From Xanthomonas bromi (GTDB lineage Bacteria; Pseudomonadota; Gammaproteobacteria; Xanthomonadales; Xanthomonadaceae), in assembly GCF_900092025.1 (NCBI RefSeq), contig NZ_FLTX01000005.1, positions 112,900-176,899 on the forward strand: a DNA stretch of 64,000 bases, written 5' to 3'. This document shows positions 1-6,525 of the stretch, in pieces. The translations under genes were made by a program, and so were the position numbers. Within the stretch, counting starts at the first letter, position 1, and each line of letters opens with the position of its first letter. The notes under the pieces were generated by a model. That model was not told where the DNA came from. It ran no database searches and saw nothing but the letters and a program-made list of their open reading frames with translations.

Positions 1-438
1 CATGGCTTCGTCTCGCCACTTGAGTTCAGCAACATGCCCGAACTCATGGGAGATGATATGCAAGGCGTCGAGGTGATGCTCGTGGCTTGAATCAACGAGC
101 GGGGCAATGATGTTTCCGTTGTAGACTACATGCGACATCACGATGCCGTCCCGCAAGACATTCATTGCCTTCGCAACTGCTATTACGTCGCCGTTGTTCG
201 TGTATTGGGTGGCTACTGTGGATTCGTAGCCGAGGTCGACGGACTCAAGCGCGGCGCCAAAGTCATATCCGACGGTCACTCCGTCGAGACGCTCCAGATC
301 GAGGAAGCGTCCGCAATCAATGATTGCTTCTTTCATGTCTTTTATAAAGACTTGGATGAACTCCTGATCGTTCGGGAAATTCAGCAGCGACAGCTTTACG
401 TTTTCCGGCACCGTGGATGGAGGAATCTCGTCGTGCAT
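1..438 (-). CDS. HExxH putative zinc metalloprotein, C-terminus off window
   Basis: The reading frame is open from an ATG at 438 down to position 1, so only the first 146 residues are visible. It begins MHDEIPPSTV. Near the window edge it carries HIISHEFGHVAELK, an HExxH zinc-binding signature of the kind used by zincin metallopeptidases. The upstream stretch (LDGVTVGYDF, SHVVYNGNIIAPL) looks like an ordinary soluble alpha/beta protein, with no signal peptide or membrane segment. It is encoded in the same direction as the traD-like remnant and the integrase, so it is probably cargo of the mobile island. The third zinc ligand and the rest of the catalytic domain lie outside the window. Catalytic activity is an inference from the motif, and the substrate is unknown. 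Confidence 0.6.
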   Translation of the reverse strand, partial: MHDEIPPSTVPENVKLSLLNFPNDQEFIQVFIKDMKEAIIDCGRFLDLERLDGVTVGYDFGAALESVDLGYESTVATQYTNNGDVIAVAKAMNVLRDGIVMSHVVYNGNIIAPLVDSSHEHHLDALHIISHEFGHVAELKWRDEAM

Positions 439-605
439 TGGGTCTGTCCTTCGGTCGTCGGAGTTTCTGGAGGATAATACACTTGGCCCAGATGAAGCGG
501 ATGGGTCGCCTGGGTTTATCGGGTTGCATTGGAATCCAGCCAAGTGAGCGTAGAGAGAGTTGAAGTGACTTACTGAATAGCTTCGAACGCATGAGGTGCT
601 TCTGT

Positions 606-929
606 CTAGTTCGTTCTCCGTTGTTGCCGTTCCTCAGCCTTCAGGTATAGCTCTCCTCGCTCAACGGCTCGCTGGAGAAGCTAAAGGTCGCTGCGAGCAT
701 CGATGTGGTTCAAAAGGGCTCCCAAGAGCTCGGTGTCTTCAAAGTCCTCGGCCCCAGCCAGAGCGACCAGGCTAGAGATATGTTGTCGCCGCTTGACTTG
801 CTCTCGCTTGGAGGCTTATCTCGCTTTGCTCACTCGCTTTTGACCTGCAAGAAGCTCCCTCGCTTGCAGCTGGGCCAGTCGCTTGGTCGCACGGGTGATT
901 CGGTCGTGGTAATGGTCCGTTACAGTCAT
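606..929 (-). pseudogene. Decayed TraD-like conjugal transfer accessory gene
   Basis: An ATG at 929 follows a good ribosome site (AAAGGGG). The frame encodes MTVTDHYHDRITRATKRLAQ and then an Arg/Lys/Gln-rich helix. It is interrupted by TAA at 816-818 and TAG at 681-683 before the final TAG at 606-608. Ignoring the stops, about 106 residues read on in one frame, including REQVKRRQHISSLVALAGAE and ELLGALLNHID. This is the basic helix followed by a 'G-x-L ... LLGALL' core seen in the TraD family encoded next to MobA/TraA relaxases. The relaxase gene is divergent, 268 bp away, which is the usual arrangement. Two nonsense mutations without any frameshift suggest recent decay. Family assignment is by pattern and context only. 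Confidence 0.6.
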
Positions 930-1062
930 GTCGATCCCCTTTGGTCTAGCAACCAGTGAATCAGGCAATTCGGACTCGTCAATAGATCGGCACGCGATTT
1001 CTCCGAACCTCATTCGTAGACGATAGTTTCTTGAATTCCAATCATTGAAAGAAAGAGCAAGA

Positions 1063-1136
1063 GCGCACCTAGGTGTCACTGCGTGACACGTGCGCAAGGG
1101 TCTTCGCCCCTTGAACCCCAAGCGCCGAGGGCGCTT
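1063..1136. other. Candidate oriT: three adjacent inverted repeats
   Basis: Three perfect inverted repeats lie between the divergent traD-like remnant and the relaxase. The first is GTGTCAC-TGC-GTGACAC (1073-1089), clasped by an outer pair GCGCAC (1063-1068) and GTGCGC (1090-1095). The second is CAAGGG/CCCTTG (1095-1113). The third is AAGCGCC-GAG-GGCGCTT (1120-1136). Relaxases of the MobQ family usually act on an oriT beside their own gene that contains such repeats with a nic site next to one of them. The stretch ACGTGCGCAAGGG resembles the GTGCG core of RSF1010-like nic regions. The rest of 930-1196 holds no gene. Confidence 0.5.
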
Positions 1137-1196
1137 GCGAAAATCCAAAGCCGAGGCATAAACCAAGCAACCCCATTGCTTCGGAGTCGCCGCCTC

Positions 1197-2798
1197 ATGG
1201 CCATCTACCACGCCAACGTCAAGACGTTTAGTCGCGCCAAAGGACATTCGTCCATCGCTGCGGCCGCCTATCGTGCCGGCCTGCTGCTGGAGGACGCGCT
1301 AACCGGCTTGCGCCACGACTACCGCCGCCGGGACGGCGTCGTCGAAACGCGCTGCATCGCCCCCGAGGACGCGCCCGATTGGGCCCTGGTCCCCGCTGAG
1401 CTCTGGCCGGCTGCGGAGGCTGCTGAGCGCCGCAAAGATTCGACGGTCGCGCGTGAGTTCGAGTTTGCCTTGCCGCACGAACTCGATGACCTTCAGCGCT
1501 CCGATCTGGCCGTGGAAGTCACCCGTGCTCTGGTGGGTCGCTACGGGTTCGCGGCGCAGGCGAGCATCCACAGCCCAGGCAGCAAGGACGGCTTGAACTG
1601 GCATGTCCACGTCCTGGCAACGACTCGGCGCATGGGTCCGGACGGTCTCACGGACAAAACCAGGGAACTGGACGGCGGGCCCTCGGGACGTGTCGAAGTG
1701 CAATGGGTGCGCGAACTCATTGCATCCACCATCAATGCCCACCTTGAGAAGGCCGCGCTTGAGCTTCGCGTGGACCATCGCAGCCTAGCCGCTCAGGCCG
1801 ACGACGCTTTGGCGCGCGGCGACCTGGCCGCGGCTGCCGTGCTCTCCCGGGAGCCCACCAAGCACGTCGGCAAAAACGGCACGGCGTTGGCCCGGCGGGG
1901 CCAGCCGTCGGAGCGTTCGGACGAGAACCGTCGAATCGAGGAAACCAACGAGGAGACCTTCCAAAAGCTCATCGCCGTGTTTGAGCAGGAAGGGCGCGCC
2001 ATGCCGGTGCCCGACGGCCACAGCCAGGCCCAGGCCGAGCGCGAGGCTCGCCGACCTTCTGATGGGCTGTCCTTGTCGCTCGGGCCTGGGGCAGGGCACA
2101 TTGAGGTGTCCCGCAGCATGGCGACCATTGCCCGCGGGCTGGGACTGATGGAGGCGGAGGAGGCCAAGCCGTCGCGCGAGCCACGTTCGGTCTCCGAGCT
2201 CGCGGAGGAAGCCAGCGACGAATGGGGAGTGGCTGTTCAAGCGGATCCCCGCTTGGCTCAAACGCTCCAAGCAACCCAGCGCCTGTTGCAGTGGATCAGG
2301 GAACACGTGGCTGCCTTCGCCGAAGAGGCCCGGCTGCGCCCGGACCTCAACGAGTTGCTCCGTCGACTGCGGCGCTTCAAGGCAGCGATCATGAAGTTCG
2401 CCCGGCGGCTCTTGGCGGTGCGCCGAGCGGAGAAGCTGCACCACATGGCCGAGAACGCGTGGCACGACTTCCTGGCGAACAATCCCGAGCCGGGGACCTC
2501 ATGGACGCAAGGAGACTGGAAGCAGCGGCGCGGGCGTCGGTTGAGCACCCTCGAAGCCCGAGCCGCAGAGCTGGCCGATGCAAGGGCCCGGGTGACCCCG
2601 GAGGAACAAGCCCTCTGCGAGAAAGAGGCGTCGGCCAGCGCGGCGCACCTGGAGGCCTGGAGCTGGGACATGCTCCAGCGCTACCCCCTCCAACTCGACG
2701 TGGCGAACCAGCCCGATGGACCGCGTCCAGGTCCTGCCATCTCGGTCCCTCCTGCCCCTGCACCTGTCTATGTTCCCAAGCCGCCGCGCTTCCACTGA
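1197..2798 (+). CDS. MobA/MobL (MobQ) family relaxase
   Basis: This 533-residue protein nicks and covalently binds plasmid or island DNA at oriT to start conjugative mobilization. The start chosen is the ATG at 1197 (MAIYHANVKTFSRAKG), which matches the usual N-terminus of this family; the frame is open further upstream into the oriT-like region. Motif I carries the likely catalytic tyrosine in AAAAYRAG (Tyr25). The histidine metal motif is NWHVHVLATTRR (His136, His138). EFEFALPHEL (88-97) is also typical of the family. The rest (about 230-533) is charged and helical and lacks helicase motifs, so this is the short MobA type and not the TraA relaxase-helicase. It ends 53 bp before the stop of the convergent 113-residue gene. 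Confidence 0.88.
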   Translation: MAIYHANVKTFSRAKGHSSIAAAAYRAGLLLEDALTGLRHDYRRRDGVVETRCIAPEDAPDWALVPAELWPAAEAAERRKDSTVAREFEFALPHELDDLQRSDLAVEVTRALVGRYGFAAQASIHSPGSKDGLNWHVHVLATTRRMGPDGLTDKTRELDGGPSGRVEVQWVRELIASTINAHLEKAALELRVDHRSLAAQADDALARGDLAAAAVLSREPTKHVGKNGTALARRGQPSERSDENRRIEETNEETFQKLIAVFEQEGRAMPVPDGHSQAQAEREARRPSDGLSLSLGPGAGHIEVSRSMATIARGLGLMEAEEAKPSREPRSVSELAEEASDEWGVAVQADPRLAQTLQATQRLLQWIREHVAAFAEEARLRPDLNELLRRLRRFKAAIMKFARRLLAVRRAEKLHHMAENAWHDFLANNPEPGTSWTQGDWKQRRGRRLSTLEARAAELADARARVTPEEQALCEKEASASAAHLEAWSWDMLQRYPLQLDVANQPDGPRPGPAISVPPAPAPVYVPKPPRFH

Positions 2799-2802
2799 AA
2801 CC

Positions 2803-2825
2803 AAAAAGCCCCGCGATGCGGGGCT
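2803..2825 (-). terminator. Intrinsic terminator, minus strand
   Basis: AGCCCCGC (2807-2814), a GAT loop and GCGGGGCT (2818-2825) form a perfect 8-bp stem. On the minus strand it is followed by TTTTT (2807-2803). It lies 26 bp beyond the stop of the 113-residue minus-strand gene and just after the relaxase stop, so it may serve both. Confidence 0.8.
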
Positions 2826-2850
2826 CAATGTTTGCGGGCGCTTGGCCGGC

Positions 2851-3192
2851 TCAGTGGAGGGTCGGGCGCTTTTTTTTGCGCACTGGATCCAGCTGGGCGT
2901 CTTTGGGCTTCCGGCCCGCTCGCCATTCCTCCACCGACGGAAACTCTCGAACGATGACGGCTTCGCGGGTGCGCACAGCCGGAGAGGGCATTGGAGGGGC
3001 CTTGTCCAACGATTGAGCGGCGTTGCCTCCACCTGGCGGCTTCTTCTGGCTGTAGACGATCAGCTCGCCAGCAGAGGCCCAGGCATTGCAGACGTTGCGT
3101 TGTCGCACGAGCGGCTCGTCAGACAGCGTTTGGCTCATCAGCCCGGCGAGCAGCTGGCCGGCAATTTCGAGTTGTTGGGAATGGGTGGTCAT
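2851..3192 (-). CDS. Conserved-looking hypothetical protein, 113 aa
   Basis: I do not recognise a family. The frame is open to 3291, but the ATG at 3192 has a strong ribosome site (GCAGGAGTTTTC) and gives MTTHSQQLEIAGQLLAGLMS, so that start was chosen. The N-terminal half is amphipathic helix (LEIAGQLLAGLMSQ, VRQRNVCNAWASAGELIVYS). The middle is Pro/Gly-rich, and the C-terminus is strongly basic (VRKKKRPTLH). There is no membrane segment. It has its own downstream terminator, which supports it being a real gene. It is part of the mobile island, convergent with the relaxase. A role in transfer or island regulation is only a guess. Confidence 0.6.
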   Translation of the reverse strand: MTTHSQQLEIAGQLLAGLMSQTLSDEPLVRQRNVCNAWASAGELIVYSQKKPPGGGNAAQSLDKAPPMPSPAVRTREAVIVREFPSVEEWRAGRKPKDAQLDPVRKKKRPTLH

Positions 3193-3629
3193 GAAAACTC
3201 CTGCGTGTGGGGAAGTCCTCATCCAACCAAGAATCGCCATTTGCGCAAGAGCTCGCTTCGAGCCTTGCTTCACAAAATTGAATACGGGCAAAAATGCGAT
3301 AGCTGCTATGTCATTTGACGACTAGAGGTGTTGCGAATTCGACCTGGCTTCTCGTCTTTAGCGCAGGGGGGCAGGCACGCAACTTAGGCAGAGCAAGGGA
3401 AGCAGTTCAGCCGGGTCGGTGAGCTCCGGTTTGTTCGCGATACCAACCAGCCGCCGGCCTCCTCCCGTTGCGTGGTCAGCAGGGTCATGGCTTCGACCAA
3501 GAATCTTGGATGCCGTTTGGGCAGTGGAATGGGGCTTTTGTTTTGCTCGGCGCGTCTCCAAGCTCGGGCTTCCTCGTAAGCCGAATTCGGCTCCGTAAGT
3601 TACCCCTCAAAAGAACCCAGAGGTGCCTT
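3193..3629. other. Intergenic region of the island, no gene seen
   Basis: No open frame here looks like a protein on either strand. The stretch probably holds the promoter of the 113-residue gene at its left end. It also contains a perfect 14-bp palindrome, AGCCGAATTCGGCT (3579-3592), which could be an operator or chance. Confidence 0.5.
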
Positions 3630-3785
3630 TCAAGGGCGCCCCTTCTTCATCCCTGGTGGCACGCTATCGAACACATGGATTGGTTCCCTTGTTGGTGGCC
3701 GGACAATCTGGGTCTGCTGCGTAGCCGGTCGCTGCTGAGGTGCTGGCTTCGGCGGCGGCGGTTGGCTGGGAGGCTTATTGCTCAT
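3630..3785 (-). CDS. Small proline/glutamine-rich protein, 51 aa
   Basis: The ATG at 3785 overlaps the TGA of the upstream membrane-protein gene (ATGA), an arrangement typical of translational coupling. The product starts MSNKPPSQPPPPKPAPQQRP and ends PPGMKKGRP. It is almost entirely Pro, Gln and basic residues, so it is predicted to be disordered. No signal peptide or helix is visible. Such a composition suits a flexible partner or tail for the membrane protein encoded just before it. The function is unknown; the case for a real gene rests on the coupled start and the clean stop. Confidence 0.5.
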   Translation of the reverse strand: MSNKPPSQPPPPKPAPQQRPATQQTQIVRPPTREPIHVFDSVPPGMKKGRP

Positions 3786-4522
3786 AGATCATCAAGTCCA
3801 AAATCGTGATCCTTCTGCGGAAATTTCTCATTGATGACCATCGGGTCTCGGACTGGTGGGCGTTTGATGTCCTTGGCTGTCGTAGATGGCAACGATGCAG
3901 GGCTATTGGCGGGCTTCTCAGGTTTGCTGGGGGTAATCACTTTCTTAGCGTCCTTTAGCGATTTTGGTGCGACGTCATCCGCCGGCTTTGTTGGGGAAAG
4001 GCTGAAAAATACTCCAGCGAGCATGAGGGAGCCAACGCTGGCGATAAGGAATCTGTGCCCAAGCGCGATCCACTCGGCCTTCTTCTTATTTTGGATTGAG
4101 TTATTCGACGCGGATTTCGCGTAGGTCTGGTCAAGATGGTAGTAGAACTCGCGCCGCGCCTCCTGTTCGGCTCTTGATTTTGTGATGCCAAGCCCCCGCC
4201 ACTTCTCCCTATACTCATGCTCGAAATGCTCACGGTCGCCCAGCCATTCAAGCATGTCCGGGGCATGGGAGTATTTGTAACGGACTAGGGACTTGGCAAG
4301 GCAGAACAGATTGCAGAGCAGCAGCACTGCCGTTACAGCCAGGGCAATAGAAAGGCCGAGCTTGGACGCTGGATGTTCGATGTCTACCGACCTTGCCATC
4401 GTAAGGGCACCGCCAGCCACAACAGTTAGGATGCCTACGGGAAGCGAAAGGCTATTATTCAGGGCGTCTCGACGCTGCAGCTCCCAGAGGTGGTGATCTT
4501 TGAACGTCGTGTCCCGGTCCAT
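3782..4522 (-). CDS. Predicted three-TM island membrane protein
   Basis: This 246-residue protein begins MDRDTTFKDHHLWELQRRDA. Hydrophobic segments lie at about 24-43, 54-76 and 154-176. Between the second and third is a long charged helical region (about 80-150) with EHEYREKWRGLGI and SASNNSIQNKKKAEW. The tail (178-246) is polar, Pro/Lys-rich and likely cytoplasmic. The layout (short polar N-terminus, two-helix hairpin, soluble helical insert, third helix, disordered tail) resembles small membrane proteins often found as accessory cargo on islands, some of them in defence loci. I cannot name the family. The downstream 51-residue gene overlaps by ATGA, so the two probably form one unit. Confidence 0.7.
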   Translation of the reverse strand: MDRDTTFKDHHLWELQRRDALNNSLSLPVGILTVVAGGALTMARSVDIEHPASKLGLSIALAVTAVLLLCNLFCLAKSLVRYKYSHAPDMLEWLGDREHFEHEYREKWRGLGITKSRAEQEARREFYYHLDQTYAKSASNNSIQNKKKAEWIALGHRFLIASVGSLMLAGVFFSLSPTKPADDVAPKSLKDAKKVITPSKPEKPANSPASLPSTTAKDIKRPPVRDPMVINEKFPQKDHDFGLDDL

Positions 4523-4703
4523 TGGTTTAGTCCTGCGAACCCGAAGCCAGCTCGAGCTCGGATAGTCTCTAAGTTGGCCTGAGTTTATACGACCATGCGG
4601 CCGATCTATGCGCCCATGAGAAGGGTGCGCCCCATGATCTTCGGGTTGACGATATTGCAGTCCAGAAGAATGGCCACACGTGCCTCGTGCGGAGCAATGC
4701 TCA

Positions 4704-6212
4704 TCAACCAGCCTTTCGTTGCTTTGAGGAGCTGGACTGCGGGGCCATCAGAGCGCGAAGGGCCGATATATTTAGCCCATAAGCAAGCACGGCTAGCCCC
4801 GGCGACACACCCCGGAGTCCGTCCAGCTTCTCCTTGGGGGTAAAGGCTCGGCTGTAGGTCACGTGGTGCTCGTCGTCCAACTCGTGGCCGACCAGCTGGG
4901 CGCGGAGCTCGGACACCACGCCCGCGCCCTGCAGCTCCTGGATCAACGTCTTGCGCAGCGAGTGGAAGCCGCGCTTGGCCTTGGGCCAGTTCTTGCCCAC
5001 CTCGGCCAGGTGCCTGCTGAAGGCTTTGGAGATCCAGTTCCCCTGGCCGTTCTTGGCATCGGCTTTGGCCGCCGGGAACAAGCGCTCCTGTCCTTTGGCC
5101 CGCGCCTGCTCGACCCAGTCCAGGAAGCCCAGGGCAAGCAGGTCGGGATGGACGGGCACCGTCCTCAAGCTCACGTCTGTCTTCACCTTTTGATACTCGC
5201 CTTCATCCGAAATCTGGATACAGGGAATACCGCCGTCCTCGATCACGTCGGCGGTTAGCAGTTGGCCGACCTCCGAGGCGCGGGCGCCGGTATAAAGCCC
5301 AAGGAGGGAGGCCCACCGGGCTGCCAGGGGCAGGGCTTCAAAAGCAGCCGACGCGAACAGGGCCTGGACCTGGTGGGCGTCGTAGGCCTTGAACCCGAAC
5401 TTGCGCCTGGCCCGCTTCTCGCGGGTGGAGTAGCTCACGTGACCGGAAGCCGGGTTGTCGCCCCGAGGGTAGTGGCCTGAGGCCTGGGCCCACTCAAAGA
5501 ACCCACCCTTGCCCCCGATATAGCTCTGCTTATTGGTCAGAGTCGGGGTGGAGGCACCTTTGTCGCGCATGTCTTGATACCACCGGGCCAGGTCCGAACG
5601 GGTGACCGTGTGCAGCTTGGTCTTCTCACCAAGGAAGCTGGTCAGCAGTTCGACAGCGGTCCGCTTGATGGTCCAGGTCTTGGGCAGGGTGCTGCCCTTG
5701 AGGCTGTTCAGCCAGGCGTCTCGGGCCTTCCCGAGCGTGATTGATTCGAGGGAGGGTTTGGTTACCCGCCTCGGCGTGGGGAGGGGAGGCACGTGTTGTT
5801 GAATCAGCTCCCCCAGCGCGCTGGGCTGCGGGGCGGTGAGCGCCATCAGCTGCTGGAAGAGCGTGACGTCCTCTGGGGTGTCGATCTGCCATTGCTCGGT
5901 GATCGACCCGTCCGCCGAGCGCGTCCGATTCAAGGTCAGCTCCTGCGGGCGTTGGGTGCCGGTCAGGCGCGCCAGAAGCGCGTCCAGGTCGTCGTCTTGG
6001 CTTTGCATGCGTCGGTCCCTCAACACAGTGAAGACCTGAGCATAGCGGGCGGCCAGCGTCAGCGCGCGCAGTCTTGCCTCGCGCATGTCGTAGGTGTGCA
6101 GGGTGCGTTTGAAGGTCTGGCGACCCACGATGGGCTGCAAATCGACCGGCACACGCTGTCGGTATGACCAGAGTCCGGAGGGGGCTCGAACGAGATGATG
6201 AGGAATGCGCAT
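4704..6212 (-). CDS. Site-specific tyrosine recombinase (integrase)
   Basis: The 502-residue protein catalyses integration and excision of the island. The N-terminal segment MRIPHHLVRAPSGLWSYRQR is an arm-binding-type domain; a SAM-like core-binding region follows (about 158-250), and then the catalytic domain. Active-site residues can be placed: Arg311 in YTGARASEVGQL, a Lys near 342-344, His417 and Arg420 in FHSLRKTL, His443 in LVGHE, and the nucleophile Tyr453 in VTYSR. All six positions are present, so it should be active. Its start lies 85 bp from the 3' end of tRNA-Ser, the normal position for an integrase that uses a tRNA gene as attB. The ribosome site is weak. Confidence 0.9.
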   Translation of the reverse strand: MRIPHHLVRAPSGLWSYRQRVPVDLQPIVGRQTFKRTLHTYDMREARLRALTLAARYAQVFTVLRDRRMQSQDDDLDALLARLTGTQRPQELTLNRTRSADGSITEQWQIDTPEDVTLFQQLMALTAPQPSALGELIQQHVPPLPTPRRVTKPSLESITLGKARDAWLNSLKGSTLPKTWTIKRTAVELLTSFLGEKTKLHTVTRSDLARWYQDMRDKGASTPTLTNKQSYIGGKGGFFEWAQASGHYPRGDNPASGHVSYSTREKRARRKFGFKAYDAHQVQALFASAAFEALPLAARWASLLGLYTGARASEVGQLLTADVIEDGGIPCIQISDEGEYQKVKTDVSLRTVPVHPDLLALGFLDWVEQARAKGQERLFPAAKADAKNGQGNWISKAFSRHLAEVGKNWPKAKRGFHSLRKTLIQELQGAGVVSELRAQLVGHELDDEHHVTYSRAFTPKEKLDGLRGVSPGLAVLAYGLNISALRALMAPQSSSSKQRKAG

Positions 6213-6262
6213 GGGCGTCGTGTGTTCCGACTTGCGCAGCTGCAGCCAGTTTGTACGCTAAC

Positions 6263-6289
6263 AAAAAACCCCTGATTTCTCAGGGGTTT
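6263..6289 (-). terminator. Intrinsic terminator of tRNA-Ser
   Basis: AAACCCCTGA (6266-6275) and TCAGGGGTTT (6280-6289) form a perfect 10-bp stem with a 4-nt loop. On the minus strand it is followed by a T-run (6268-6263). It lies 8 bp past the tRNA 3' end, between tRNA-Ser and the integrase. Confidence 0.8.
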
Positions 6290-6297
6290 GCGTATTC

Positions 6298-6330
6298 TGG
6301 CGGAGAGAGGGGGATTCGAACCCCCGAAGC
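6298..6330. other. Probable island attachment site (tRNA 3' end)
   Basis: The integrase gene directly abuts the 3' end of an intact tRNA-Ser, so the crossover most likely falls in the tRNA T-arm/acceptor region, which is regenerated on insertion. No second copy of this segment was found between 1 and 6297, so the partner site must lie left of the window. Exact limits are an inference. Confidence 0.45.
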
Positions 6331-6390
6331 GCGGTTTAGACGCTTACACACTTTCCAGGCGTGCTCCTTCAACCACTCGGACACCTCTCC
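6298..6390 (-). tRNA. tRNA-Ser (GGA)
   Basis: On the minus strand the acceptor strands GGAGAGG (from 6390) and TCTCTCC pair, followed by discriminator G and an encoded CCA (6300-6298). The anticodon loop reads CTGGAAA, giving anticodon GGA. There is a long variable arm, as expected for serine tRNA, and the T-arm GGGGG-TTCGAAT-CCCCC is perfect. It serves as the insertion site of the island to its left. Confidence 0.95.
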
Positions 6391-6525
6391 GTGCCTGGAC
6401 GACCGTGGCCGAACAGGGCCGCAAATTCTAGCGGTCGCCGGCCCGTACCACAAGCTGAATCTTCCAGCCGCGGTCGTGGAGACCGAGCGTGGCACAATAT
6501 CGGCTCAAACAAAGCCGGTTGCCCG

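Noticed and set aside
130..477. A 115-codon plus-strand frame at the left edge
   Set aside because: It is antisense to the HExxH gene, which has better protein character and a conserved-type motif.
3358..3561. A 67-codon minus-strand frame in the island gap
   Set aside because: No ribosome site, no protein character and no coupling with neighbours.
6280..6495. A 71-codon minus-strand frame reading EVSEWLKEHAWKVC
   Set aside because: This is the familiar translation of tRNA-Ser, not a protein.
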